From assembly GCF_001544975.2 (NCBI RefSeq), contig NZ_FCOG02000035.1, positions 1-64,000 of the forward strand: a DNA stretch of 64,000 nt, given 5' to 3'. The stretch is from Caballeronia arationis (GTDB taxonomy: Bacteria > Pseudomonadota > Gammaproteobacteria > Burkholderiales > Burkholderiaceae). This document shows positions 54,073 through 63,145 of this stretch, piece after piece (positions within the stretch are counted from its first letter, which is position 1; each line of letters starts with the position of its first letter). A program made the translations under genes and the position numbers. Under the pieces are notes generated by a model. That model was given only the letters and a program-made list of their open reading frames with translations. It searched no databases and was not told the DNA's origin.

Positions 54073-55272
54073 ATGAAAGAGCGCTATCTGTCTCACGTGC
54101 AGCACACGATCGATGAAATCCGCGCGGCGGGTTTCTACAAGACCGAGCGGGTGATCGCGAGTCCGCAATCGTCAGATATTCGGCTCGCCGACGGCGACGA
54201 AGTGCTGAACTTCTGTGCGAACAATTATCTCGGCCTCGCCGACGACCGGCGTCTGATCGACGCGGCCAAGGCGGGCCTCGATGCAGACGGCTTTGGCATG
54301 GCGTCGGTGCGCTTCATTTGCGGAACGCAAAGCGTGCACAAGACGCTCGAAAAGGCGCTCGCCGATTTCCTGCTAACCGACGACTCGATCCTCTATTCGA
54401 GCTGCTTCGATGCGAACGGCGGTCTTTTCGAGACGCTGCTGGGCGAAGAGGACGCAATCATCAGCGACGAGCTGAACCACGCGAGCATCATCGACGGCGT
54501 GCGGCTTTCGAAGGCGAAGCGCCTGCGCTACCGGAACAACGATCTGGCCGATCTCGAAGCGAAATTGCAGGAAGCCGACCAGGCCGGCGCGCGCTTCAAG
54601 CTGATTGCGACCGACGGCGTCTTCTCGATGGACGGCATCATCGCGGACCTTGCCGGCATCTGCGATCTCGCGGACCGCTACGGCGCGCTAGTGATGGTCG
54701 ACGATTCGCACGCGGTCGGCTTCATCGGCCCGAACGGGCGCGGCACGCCAGAACACTGCGGCGTGCTCGATCGCGTCGACATCATCACGGGCACGTTTGG
54801 CAAGGCGCTCGGCGGGGCGTCGGGCGGATACGTGGCCGCGCACAAGGAAATCATCGAATTGCTGCGCCAGCGCAGCCGGCCGTATCTGTTTTCTAACACG
54901 CTCGCGCCGAGCATCGCGTCGGCATCGCTGAAAGTGCTGGAACTGCTCGTGAGCGCGGAAGGCGATACGCTCAGACGGCGTGTCCGCGAGAACGGCGCGC
55001 GGTTTCGTTCGGCGATGAGCGCGCTCGGCTTTACGCTCGTTCCCGGCGACCATCCGATTATCCCCGTCATGCTCGGCGACGCGCAGCTTGCATCGAAGAT
55101 GGCCGACGCGTTGCTCGAAGAAGGCGTCTACGTGATCGGCTTTTCGTATCCGGTCGTGCCGAAAGGGCGCGCGCGCATTCGCACGCAGATGAGCGCCGCG
55201 CACACGCCCGAACAGATCGACCGCGCGATCGACGCGTTCGCGCGCGTCGGACGATCGCTCGGTGTGATCTGA
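54073..55272 (+). CDS. kbl: Glycine C-acetyltransferase (2-amino-3-ketobutyrate CoA ligase)
   Basis: A 399-aa PLP enzyme that splits 2-amino-3-ketobutyrate to glycine and acetyl-CoA. Marks of the alpha-oxoamine synthase family are NFCANNYLGLADD, GFGMASVRFICGTQSVHKTLE, DELNHASIIDG, the PLP pocket MVDDSHAVGFIGPNGRG and TFGKALGGASGG with the PLP lysine. It precedes tdh, with parS-like site 4 between them. Confidence 0.96.
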   Translation: MKERYLSHVQHTIDEIRAAGFYKTERVIASPQSSDIRLADGDEVLNFCANNYLGLADDRRLIDAAKAGLDADGFGMASVRFICGTQSVHKTLEKALADFLLTDDSILYSSCFDANGGLFETLLGEEDAIISDELNHASIIDGVRLSKAKRLRYRNNDLADLEAKLQEADQAGARFKLIATDGVFSMDGIIADLAGICDLADRYGALVMVDDSHAVGFIGPNGRGTPEHCGVLDRVDIITGTFGKALGGASGGYVAAHKEIIELLRQRSRPYLFSNTLAPSIASASLKVLELLVSAEGDTLRRRVRENGARFRSAMSALGFTLVPGDHPIIPVMLGDAQLASKMADALLEEGVYVIGFSYPVVPKGRARIRTQMSAAHTPEQIDRAIDAFARVGRSLGVI

Positions 55273-55298
55273 GCGGCTTCCGGACGAGCACCCAAAAA

Positions 55299-55314
55299 CT
55301 TGATGCGCATAAAG
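55299..55314. other. parS: parS-like site 4
   Basis: CTTGATGCGCATAAAG, one base from the consensus, in the gap between kbl and tdh, 11 kb from parB. With site 3 it shows that the parS cluster reaches well outside the par operon. Confidence 0.75.
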
Positions 55315-55410
55315 TTCGCCTCGACTCGCCTCGTATGAACGCGCATCGACCCTCACCATCGACGACATATCACCGAGCCGCGCAACGACCGCGTCTGAGG
55401 ATCGCCACCC

Positions 55411-56442
55411 ATGAAAGCTTTAGCCAAACTCGAACGTGCGCCGGGCCTGACGATGACGCGCGTGAAGCGTCCGGAAGTCGGCCATAACGACGTCCTGATC
55501 CGCATCAGGAAGACAGCCATTTGCGGCACCGACATCCATATCTGGAAGTGGGACGAGTGGGCGCAAAAGACGATTCCCGTGCCGATGCACGTCGGGCACG
55601 AGTACGTCGGCGAAATCGTCGAGATGGGGCAGGAGGTGCGTGGGTTTTCAATAGGCGACCGCGTGTCGGGCGAAGGGCACATCACCTGCGGATTTTGCCG
55701 CAACTGCCGGGCAGGGCGCCGCCATCTGTGCCGCAATACGGTCGGTGTGGGCGTGAATCGGGAGGGCGCGTTCGCGGAATATCTCGTGATTCCCGCGTTC
55801 AACGCATTCAAGATTCCCGCCGACATCTCCGACGACCTCGCCGCTATCTTCGATCCGTTCGGTAACGCGACACACACGGCGCTGTCGTTCAATCTCGTCG
55901 GCGAGGACGTGCTGATCACCGGCGCCGGACCGATCGGCGTGATGGCCGTCGCGATTGCCCGGCACGTTGGCGCGCGCAATGTCGTCGTGACAGACGTCAA
56001 CGAATACCGGCTCGAACTCGCGCGCAAGATGGGTGCGACGCGCGCCGTGAACGTCGCGAACGAAAATTTGCGCGACGTGATGAACGAACTCGGCATGACC
56101 GAGGGCTTCGACGTCGGGACGGAAATGTCCGGCGTGCCGAGTGCGTTCACGGGGCTGCTCGAAGCGATGAACCACGGCGGCAAGGTCGCGCTGCTCGGCA
56201 TTCCGCCAGCGCAAACCGCCATCGACTGGAACCAGGTGATTTTCAAGGGACTGGAAATCAAGGGCATCTACGGACGTGAGATGTTCGAGACCTGGTACAA
56301 GATGGTCGCGATGTTGCAGAGCGGGCTCGACCTCTCGCCGATTCTCACGCACACCTATCCCGTCGACGACTTCGAGCGCGCGTTCGCCACGATGCTCTCG
56401 GGCAACAGCGGCAAGGTCGTGCTCGACTGGACCGCAGCCTGA
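55411..56442 (+). CDS. tdh: L-threonine 3-dehydrogenase
   Basis: A 343-aa zinc-dependent medium-chain dehydrogenase that oxidises threonine to 2-amino-3-ketobutyrate. The catalytic zinc motif is TAICGTDIHIWKWDEW and GHEYVGEI. The structural zinc cysteines appear in CGFCRNCRAGRRHLC. The NAD fold shows GAGPIGVMAVAIA. It forms the degradation pair with kbl. Confidence 0.96.
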   Translation: MKALAKLERAPGLTMTRVKRPEVGHNDVLIRIRKTAICGTDIHIWKWDEWAQKTIPVPMHVGHEYVGEIVEMGQEVRGFSIGDRVSGEGHITCGFCRNCRAGRRHLCRNTVGVGVNREGAFAEYLVIPAFNAFKIPADISDDLAAIFDPFGNATHTALSFNLVGEDVLITGAGPIGVMAVAIARHVGARNVVVTDVNEYRLELARKMGATRAVNVANENLRDVMNELGMTEGFDVGTEMSGVPSAFTGLLEAMNHGGKVALLGIPPAQTAIDWNQVIFKGLEIKGIYGREMFETWYKMVAMLQSGLDLSPILTHTYPVDDFERAFATMLSGNSGKVVLDWTAA

Positions 56443-56470
56443 GCGATTTCGCGCGCGCGATCGATTCCGC

Positions 56471-57127
56471 TCAGGGCGCCGCGTCTGCAGGCGCTTTCAC
56501 GAACTCGGCCTGAATGGCGACGTGCACATCGTCGCCGACGGCCGGATACCACTTCGACAGGCCGAACTGCGCGCGGCTGAAATGCCCGTCGGCGGAAAAA
56601 CCGAGCGTTTCCTGTTTCGTCAGCGGGTTGGGCGCGTGTCCGTTGAACGTCACGTTCAGCGTGACCGGACGGGTCGTGCCGTGCACGGTCAGGTCGCCGG
56701 TCAGCGTGCCCTTGTCGTCGCCGGTGCGCACGAAATGCGTGCTCACGAAGCGAATCTCCGGGTAGCGCGCGGCGTCGAACATGTCGGGGCCTTTCACCAG
56801 CCGGTCGAGCAGCGCGACGTTCGTATTCACGCTCGCGGCGTCGATCGTCGCGGACACTGTGCTTTGCTCGATACCGCCGCTTTTCCAGTCCAGCTCGGCC
56901 GCGACCTTGTCGAAGCGGATGACAAAGCGCGAATAGTGGAAGTGATCGACATCGAAACTCACGTTCCAGTGATGCGGATCGAGCACGTAGCGCCCGGCCG
57001 GCACGCTGGCCTCGCTCGGCGATACCCGGTGCGTCACGACCTGCAATGGTGTGCAAGCCATCAAGGCGAGAAGGGCGCCGCAGGCTGCCCAGACGCGCGC
57101 GCGGTGCAATGCATGTCGGTTGTTCAT
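56471..57127 (-). CDS. YceI-family lipoprotein
   Basis: A 218-aa protein with a lipobox (ALLALMAC) at about residue 25 and the YceI lipocalin-like barrel (YVLDPHHWNVSFDVDHFHYSRF, GDLTVHGTTRPVTLNVTFNG). YceI proteins bind long polyisoprenoids such as ubiquinone. It lies convergent with tdh. Confidence 0.9.
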   Translation of the reverse strand: MNNRHALHRARVWAACGALLALMACTPLQVVTHRVSPSEASVPAGRYVLDPHHWNVSFDVDHFHYSRFVIRFDKVAAELDWKSGGIEQSTVSATIDAASVNTNVALLDRLVKGPDMFDAARYPEIRFVSTHFVRTGDDKGTLTGDLTVHGTTRPVTLNVTFNGHAPNPLTKQETLGFSADGHFSRAQFGLSKWYPAVGDDVHVAIQAEFVKAPADAAP

Positions 57128-57279
57128 CGTGTTTCACTCGAATGACGGTTGCCCAAGCGACGCAACGCGCGTTGCGCCGGGATCACGTCCCACACGATAC
57201 ACGCGCCTTCAGGTAGAGTTCCGGTCGAAAAACCTGTCTCGAAAAAGGCGTCGTCGCGAAATGCGATGGCGGAAAGTAC

Positions 57280-57801
57280 ATGCGTTCATGGTTGGTCCGA
57301 CTCAGCGCGTTACGCGCGACATGGCTCGTGCTTGCGGCTTGCACAATGCTTGCGGCGGTGCCCGATGCCCGCGCCGGTGACTGGTGCGGCAACGGCCTAT
57401 GGATCGACGCGATGATCGGCTCGCATCACATTCATCCCGACAAGGATTTCGAGGAATTCAATCCGGGCATCGGCGTTGAGTGCTGGATTGCGCCGGAATG
57501 GGCGCTGACGGCAGGGTACTTTCGCAATTCGCTGTCGAAGCCGTCGCTGTATGGCGGCGGCGTATGGGCGCCGGAATTCGCGCACTGGGGCTTTATCCGG
57601 CTGGCCGCGATAGGCGGCCTGATCTCCGGTTATCCGTTCGGCAACTGGGGCTTCGGGCACGATCACACGATCGGGCCGGTCATCGCGCCACTGATCATGG
57701 CCGAGTACCGGCGGGTCGGGGTGAACATCATTCTGATTCCGCCGATCCCATCGAGCGATCTGCCATTCACGATCGGGTTTCAGGTGAAGGTGAAGTTTTG
57801 A
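57280..57801 (+). CDS. Predicted outer-membrane beta-barrel protein
   Basis: A 173-aa protein with a signal peptide (ends near PDARAGDW). The mature part is a string of amphipathic strands (WIDAMIGSHHIHPDK, NPGIGVECWIA, WALTAGYFRNSLSK, FTIGFQVKVKF) ending in Phe, as outer-membrane barrels do. It loosely resembles PagP-type or phage-related small barrels. Divergent from the YceI gene. The function is unknown. Confidence 0.75.
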   Translation: MRSWLVRLSALRATWLVLAACTMLAAVPDARAGDWCGNGLWIDAMIGSHHIHPDKDFEEFNPGIGVECWIAPEWALTAGYFRNSLSKPSLYGGGVWAPEFAHWGFIRLAAIGGLISGYPFGNWGFGHDHTIGPVIAPLIMAEYRRVGVNIILIPPIPSSDLPFTIGFQVKVKF

Positions 57802-57805
57802 GGCG

Positions 57806-58747
57806 CTACGGAATCTGAGAAAGCTTTCGCTTTGCCTCCAGCAACTGAATCAGCAATTCATCGCGCTGCCGAAGCATTTCCGGGAAATCATAAGGCCTCA
57901 GTTCTGCGTCGACACCTCTCGCAATCGACTCGATATATTCGTCGGTCTCGGGATAGGTGCCCAGGTCTCTCGCCCACTCGCGCTGGGCCGGGCCCAGATG
58001 CTGCAGCACATGAGTGACGCCGCCGGGACCCCCGGAAGCGTGAAGGTTGAGGAACGGCCCGAGCAGCGCCCAGCGCAGGCCGGGGCCGTAAGCGATCGCG
58101 TCGTCGATGGCCTCCACCAACGCGACCCCGCGCTGTACCAGACTAATGGCTTCCTGCCAGAGCGCCACCTGCAGGCGGTTGGCAATATGGCCCTTGACTT
58201 CCTTGTCGATCCGGATGGGCTTCTTGCCCGTCCCGGCGTAGAACGCCATGGCCTTCACGACGTTCTCGGGCGATGTCAGGCGGCCGCCGCCGACCTCCAC
58301 CAGCGGAATGATGTGCGACGGATTGAACGGATGTCCGAGGACGATTCGTTCCGGGTGTTTGGCGCCCGCTTGAATCTCGCTGACCGAGAGCCCCGACGAC
58401 GACGACGCGATGATCGCGTCCGCCCGCGCAGCCGATTCGATGTTCGCAATCAACGCGTGTTTGACATCCAGACGCTCCGGTCCGCTTTCCTGAATGAAGT
58501 CGGCATCGCGCACCGCCGCGCCGAGGTCGGTCGTGAACGTCAGGTTTTGCCGCGAAGCGCCATGTGCCAGACCGAGTCTTTCGACCGCAGCCCAGCTATT
58601 GTCGATCCAGTCGCGCAGCCGCGACTCGGCTCCCTCGCCGGGATCCGTCGCCGTGACGGCGAAACCCTGCGCGAGGAAATGTGTCGCCCAGCCCGCGCCG
58701 ATCACTCCGGTGCCGACGATCGCTACATTGACGGTCGGCGCGCTCAT
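57806..58747 (-). CDS. cdhA: L-carnitine dehydrogenase
   Basis: A 313-aa member of the 3-hydroxyacyl-CoA dehydrogenase family with N-terminal NAD fold VAIVGTGVIGAGWATHF, SSSSGLS and GHPFNPSHIIPLVEV. Carnitine enzymes differ from CoA-linked ones by such neighbours: here a BKACE enzyme overlaps it by four bases. It oxidises L-carnitine to 3-dehydrocarnitine. Confidence 0.88.
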   Translation of the reverse strand: MSAPTVNVAIVGTGVIGAGWATHFLAQGFAVTATDPGEGAESRLRDWIDNSWAAVERLGLAHGASRQNLTFTTDLGAAVRDADFIQESGPERLDVKHALIANIESAARADAIIASSSSGLSVSEIQAGAKHPERIVLGHPFNPSHIIPLVEVGGGRLTSPENVVKAMAFYAGTGKKPIRIDKEVKGHIANRLQVALWQEAISLVQRGVALVEAIDDAIAYGPGLRWALLGPFLNLHASGGPGGVTHVLQHLGPAQREWARDLGTYPETDEYIESIARGVDAELRPYDFPEMLRQRDELLIQLLEAKRKLSQIP

Positions 58748-59670
58748 GGCTGCGCTTCCAGGCAGGCCGCGCGGGACGTTTCGCGCAAGGGCCGCAGCCC
58801 GATGATCTCGCGCGCCTCGGCCGGGGTTGCGGGCTCATAGCCCATTTCGCGGACGAGGCGAACGAGTCGCTCGACGAGCTGCACGTTGGTCGCCAGCTCA
58901 CCGTGGCTGTAGTACAGATTGTCTTCGAGTCCGACGCGCACGTGCCCGCCCAGCAAGAGCGAATTCATCGCGGCGGGCAACTGCGCCGCGCCGATCGCGC
59001 TGACGTTGAACACAGTGTTGCGGGGCAGGTGGTCGACCATGGTCTGCAACAACCGTGGCGTGTAGGGCAATGCGCCCTGGAAGGCATTGGCGCCAATGAC
59101 GATATTGATGAAGTGCGGGGCGTCGTCGAGTCCCTCGTTGATGGCGCGCTGAACATCCTGAACGATGTCGGCGAGGCCGAACACCTCCCATTCCGGCTTG
59201 ATGCCGCGCGCCTTCATCATCTCGGCAATCTGCCGGATGCGTGAAGGCGGAGTGGCCACCAGAATTTCCTTGCCGCCGAAGCTCGCGACCACCGTCTGCG
59301 CATCGAGCGTGCACATCTCGACGCCGTCACCCTCCAGGCCCTTCAAACGTTCTTCCCACTGGATCTCCCACAGGCCGTTGTCGAGTTCGCGAACCATGTC
59401 GCCATTGATGCCGCCACCCGTGGAGTTGTTGAGGATGATGTCGCATTTGTTGCGAATCAGCCGGTTGATGCGACTGTAGATGGCGGGGTCGCACGTGGCC
59501 TGACCGTCGGGGCGCCGTGCATGCACTGCAACCACGCTCGCACCGGCGTTGTAGCAGCGATAGGTGTCGTCGGCAATCTCCTGCGGCTGTGTCGGCAGGT
59601 TCGGGTTCATTTTCTTGTTGGCCATGCCGCCAGTCGGGGCGACGGTCACGATGACTTTGGGCTTGCTCAT
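58744..59670 (-). CDS. cdhC: BKACE enzyme (dehydrocarnitine cleavage)
   Basis: A 308-aa beta-keto acid cleavage enzyme. The ATG at 59670 has GGAG nine bases upstream. Family features are VIVTVAPTGGMANKKMNPNLP (zinc and acetyl-CoA region), VVAVHARRPDG, NNSTGGG and GANAFQGALP. It is expected to cleave 3-dehydrocarnitine with acetyl-CoA, giving betainyl-CoA and acetoacetate. Its neighbours are a carnitine dehydrogenase and a transporter. Confidence 0.88.
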   Translation of the reverse strand: MSKPKVIVTVAPTGGMANKKMNPNLPTQPQEIADDTYRCYNAGASVVAVHARRPDGQATCDPAIYSRINRLIRNKCDIILNNSTGGGINGDMVRELDNGLWEIQWEERLKGLEGDGVEMCTLDAQTVVASFGGKEILVATPPSRIRQIAEMMKARGIKPEWEVFGLADIVQDVQRAINEGLDDAPHFINIVIGANAFQGALPYTPRLLQTMVDHLPRNTVFNVSAIGAAQLPAAMNSLLLGGHVRVGLEDNLYYSHGELATNVQLVERLVRLVREMGYEPATPAEAREIIGLRPLRETSRAACLEAQP

Positions 59671-59727
59671 GCTGGTCTTCTCCACAGAAGAATTGGATCT
59701 GGGATGGGTAGACGATGGATGGCCCGG

Positions 59728-61086
59728 TTACTGCATGCCCGGGCCCACGCGGACCGCGCTTTTCGGCAGGCCGAGCAGGATCGTCAGTCCGCCGACGATG
59801 ACGAGTGCCGTCAGGGCCAGCAGACCCATCTGGATGCTGCCGGTCGCGCCCTTGATCCAGCCGATCAACGTCGGGCTGGCAAAGCCGCCGAGGATGCCGA
59901 GTGAGCTGATCACCGCGATGCCGGCCGCGGCTGCGTCCCGGCCGAGGTAGGTCGGGGGGATCGACCAGAACAGCGAGCCGCCGCCAAAGATGAAGAACGA
60001 GGCGACGCAAAGCAGGGCCATCACCGGAACGACGTCGGAACCGAGAAAGGAGGTCGAGGCGAGGGCGATGGCGCCGAGGACCAAGGCTCCCCCGACATGC
60101 CAGCGACGCTCCTTGAAACGGTCCGAACTGCGGCTGATGACGAGGACGCCAAGCGCACCGAAGACATAGGGCACTGCCGTGTACCAGCCAATCGTGCCGA
60201 TCTGGGCGATGCCGAGGCCTTTGATCATGGTGGGCAGCCAGAACGTCACGGTGTAGACGGCGCAAGCGCAGCAGAAATAGACGAACGCGAGCACGTAGGT
60301 CTTCGGGTCGGTCAGTGCCGCGGCGAGCTTGCCGCGATGATGTCCGGCTTTTGAGTCGCCCTGATGGTCGGCATCCAGAAGCGACTGCACCAGCGCCTTC
60401 TCGACGTCGTTCAGCCACGGCGCGCGACTCGGCTTGTCCGGCAGCATGCGGTACAGCAGGAAGCCCATCAGAACGGTCGGCAGGCCCTCGACGACGAATA
60501 GCCACTGCCAGCCATGCATGCCGCCGATACCTTCCATGCCGCTCATGATCATTCCCGACAGCGGCCCGCCGATGACTCCTGTGATCGGGATGCCGAACAG
60601 GAACAGTCCCGTCACGCGGCCGCGGCGCAGGCTCGGATACCAGTACGTGAGATACAGGATGATGCCGGGGAAGAAGCCCGCCTCGAAGATGCCGAGCAGC
60701 AGCCGTATGCCGTAGAACTGCCAGGGTTCCGTGACGAACGCGGTCGCCGCGGAGGTGAGACCCCACAGCACCATGATGCGCAGGAAGGAAAGTCGCGCGC
60801 CGATTTTTTCGAGCAGCAGGTTGCTCGGCACCTCGAACAGCAGATAGGTGACGAAGAAGACACCGGCGCCAAGCCCGTAGACGGCATCGGAGAAGGCGAG
60901 ATCGTGCTTCATCTGAAGCTGCGCGTAACCGATGTTGATGCGGTCGAGGAATGCGAAGACGTAGGCGATGAGCACGATCGGCATCACCCGCCAACTGATC
61001 TTGCGGTAGACGATGTCTTCCGCCGATCGAGCCGAAGTCCGGCTGTCGTCCGGGTTCGCCGCCGGAAGCGAACGAGCGTGGGTCAT
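59728..61086 (-). CDS. MFS transporter (anion/cation symporter family)
   Basis: A 452-aa protein with 12 predicted membrane helices. The ATG at 61086 has GGGAGA upstream. The MFS ACS markers are FAFLDRINIGYAQLQM in helix 1, GVFFVTYLLFEVPSNLLLEKIGAR and the cytoplasmic loop with ISRSSDRFKERRWHV. It probably imports carnitine or a related quaternary amine because it heads the cdhC-cdhA operon. Confidence 0.88.
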   Translation of the reverse strand: MTHARSLPAANPDDSRTSARSAEDIVYRKISWRVMPIVLIAYVFAFLDRINIGYAQLQMKHDLAFSDAVYGLGAGVFFVTYLLFEVPSNLLLEKIGARLSFLRIMVLWGLTSAATAFVTEPWQFYGIRLLLGIFEAGFFPGIILYLTYWYPSLRRGRVTGLFLFGIPITGVIGGPLSGMIMSGMEGIGGMHGWQWLFVVEGLPTVLMGFLLYRMLPDKPSRAPWLNDVEKALVQSLLDADHQGDSKAGHHRGKLAAALTDPKTYVLAFVYFCCACAVYTVTFWLPTMIKGLGIAQIGTIGWYTAVPYVFGALGVLVISRSSDRFKERRWHVGGALVLGAIALASTSFLGSDVVPVMALLCVASFFIFGGGSLFWSIPPTYLGRDAAAAGIAVISSLGILGGFASPTLIGWIKGATGSIQMGLLALTALVIVGGLTILLGLPKSAVRVGPGMQ

Positions 61087-61269
61087 TGCGTGTCTCCCTG
61101 TGTTGTATGACACGCATTATTTCGGTCGCCCGCGCAAACCACTGTCGATCGGCCGACAGTTGCGGACAGGGCAAACGCTAGGTCGCAGCGAGACCCGCCG
61201 CGTCAATGCGGCGTCGCGATCCGCTTCAATCTTTCGTGAAAAAGGGGAGGTGATCGACCGGAAACGGAC

Positions 61270-61974
61270 CTACTGCGCGAGCGCCTGCAGCCCCGGCAGA
61301 TCCAGCACGACGAGGCCGCCGTATTCGGTACGAATGAGGCCGGCGTCCTTGAAATGCATCATGGCCTTGTTGCAGGTCTGGCGGGACACGGCGGCGAGGT
61401 TGGCAAGCTCCTCCTGGGACAGTTGCAGATAGCGCTCGCCACGGGGATTCGGCAGCGGATGCACCATGCCCACCAGCGCCCTGGCGACGAGGCTGTCAGT
61501 GTTGAGCAATCCGTACGCGGCGACATTGCCCATGAACCAGTGCAGGCGTTCGTTCACCTGCAGCAGCAGGAATTCATTGAAGGACGGTTGGTGGCTGCGC
61601 AACCAGTCGAAGGTGGCGAGCGGAATCTGCGCGACGCGGCTGTCGCGCAGCGCGATGAGGTCGGACTGGCGCGGCGCCTTGCGAATCAGCGTGCCTTCTC
61701 CGAACCAGCTCCCGACCAGTTGGCCGCCCAGCGTGACGGTGCGCCCGTCGTGCGCCGTGATCGACTACTTGATCAAGCCTTCGAGCACCCCGAACCATAC
61801 GTGCTGCCGATCGCCATGGCGGCCCAGCAACTGACCCATGGCAACGGCGCGCTCCGATGCGTCAGCGCGCACCTTGCGCTGCGCTGACTCGTCGAGCGAC
61901 GTGAACCAGGGCGACTGGGCCAGCATTTCGTCGAGCGTGAGCGACGGGGTTGCCACCTGCATGGGTCGGGTCAT
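61270..61974 (-). pseudogene. Crp/Fnr-family regulator, amber codon at residue 70
   Basis: The gene starts at 61974 (AGGAGA upstream). It shows a cyclic-nucleotide-type domain (MLAQSPWFTSLDESAQRKVRADASER) and a C-terminal helix-turn-helix (LQLSQEELANLAAVSRQTCNKAMMHFKDAGLIRTEYGGLVVLDL). Codon 70, between GVLEGLIK and SITAHDGRTVTLGG, is TAG at 61767-61765 where family members have Trp (TGG). The rest of the frame is clean to its own stop. Truncated at 69 aa it would lack DNA binding. It lies between the carnitine operon and the thioesterase and may once have regulated them. Confidence 0.88.
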
Positions 61975-62085
61975 CCTCGTCTCCTGACCTTTACGTGCGA
62001 ATACCGACGCCGAGTGTCGTCGGATTGACAGTTTTACGGGCATGACAGCTGAATAATGGCTGCATTGGAACAGGAGCAGAGGCCC

Positions 62086-62499
62086 ATGAGCAAGGAAATC
62101 GTCTACAGCATCGACGTGCATTTCGGCGATTGCGATCCCGCAGGAATTGTCTTCTTTCCGAATTTCTCGCGCTGGATGGATGCGGCTTCGCATCACTTTT
62201 TCAGGCAATGCGGCCTGCCCGCGTGGCATGAGCTGACGGACCCCGCGCAATGCATCGGGCCGCCGCTGCTGGAAATCCATACGCGTTTCCATGTCTCCGC
62301 GACCTACGGCGAGCGGCTCGACGTCCATACCCGCATTGAAGAGTGGCGCGGCAAGGTCTTCATTCAGCATCATCGCATCATGCGGGGCGATACGTTGATC
62401 TGCGAGGGTCAGGAAACGCGCGCGCTGTGCGTCCGGCAAACAGATGGCAGGCTGAAGGCCGTCCCCGTGCCCGATTACATCCGCGCCGCCTGCGCCTGA
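62086..62499 (+). CDS. Acyl-CoA thioesterase (4-hydroxybenzoyl-CoA type, CdhB-like)
   Basis: A 137-aa hot-dog fold thioesterase. FGDCDPAGIVFFPNFSRWMDAA carries the catalytic Asp of the DPAGI motif. The ATG at 62086 is chosen over 62056 because an AGAGG site precedes it. In carnitine degradation the CdhB thioesterase releases glycine betaine from betainyl-CoA, the natural partner of the two enzymes upstream. The assignment to this substrate is inferred from context. Confidence 0.78.
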   Translation: MSKEIVYSIDVHFGDCDPAGIVFFPNFSRWMDAASHHFFRQCGLPAWHELTDPAQCIGPPLLEIHTRFHVSATYGERLDVHTRIEEWRGKVFIQHHRIMRGDTLICEGQETRALCVRQTDGRLKAVPVPDYIRAACA

Positions 62500-62574
62500 G
62501 CGGCGAAGGCATTTGTCCGTCATATCAACGAGTCCGCGCGGTGCGCGACATCGCGGGCGCGATGCGGCGCTCCG

Positions 62575-63051
62575 CTAGTTGGTCGAACTGTCGTCCTTGT
62601 TCCCCGCGTGCCCGACCAACACCTTCAGCATCCGCATGAATTGCCGCCGGTCTGATTCCGTCAGCGGTGCGAGCATGCGCACCTGTGCCCGCAACATCGC
62701 GGGATGAATCTCCTTCAATAGCGCTTCGCCTTCGGCGGTCAGCGTCAGCAATCGCACGCGACGGTCTTCCGCCGACGCATTGCGTTGCATCAGCCCCCGC
62801 TTTTCCAGCCGGTCAATCACACCACCGATCGTGGACGTATCAAAACCGATATTGCGCGAAAGCGAGCGCTGATCCATCTCGGGCTGGTCATGCACCGCCT
62901 GCATCGCCGCGTACTGAACCGGCGTGATGCCGAACGCGGCGGTTTCGTCTGCGAAAACAGCGACGGCCATCTGCTGCAGCCGCCGAATGTAATGGCCGGG
63001 CAATTCGTCCAGATGAGGCTCGCGGGTCCGGTCGGTCATGGTTCGTTCCAT
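62575..63051 (-). CDS. MarR-family transcriptional regulator
   Basis: A 158-aa regulator with the winged helix QRSLSRNIGFDTSTIGGVIDRLEKRGLMQRNASAEDRRVRLLTLT. A second ATG at 63039 is possible; neither start has a strong ribosome site. It is divergent from the hydroxylase gene and probably represses it until an aromatic ligand binds. The gene ends in TAG. Confidence 0.88.
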   Translation of the reverse strand: MERTMTDRTREPHLDELPGHYIRRLQQMAVAVFADETAAFGITPVQYAAMQAVHDQPEMDQRSLSRNIGFDTSTIGGVIDRLEKRGLMQRNASAEDRRVRLLTLTAEGEALLKEIHPAMLRAQVRMLAPLTESDRRQFMRMLKVLVGHAGNKDDSSTN

Positions 63052-63102
63052 ATGCGGGTAAACACAAAGGGAGCATAACGTATTTCGTCCCTATACTATT
63101 CA

Positions 63103-63114
63103 TCAGTGTACTGA
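63103..63114. promoter_or_regulatory. TCAGT-gt-ACTGA palindrome, MarR operator candidate
   Basis: Perfect 5+5 inverted repeat in the 94-bp divergent gap, with outer matching ATACT / AGTAT arms at 63093 and 63120. It overlaps the place where both promoters must lie. Confidence 0.55.
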
Positions 63115-63145
63115 CGATCAGTATGCGTTCTAACAGGAGACAACC

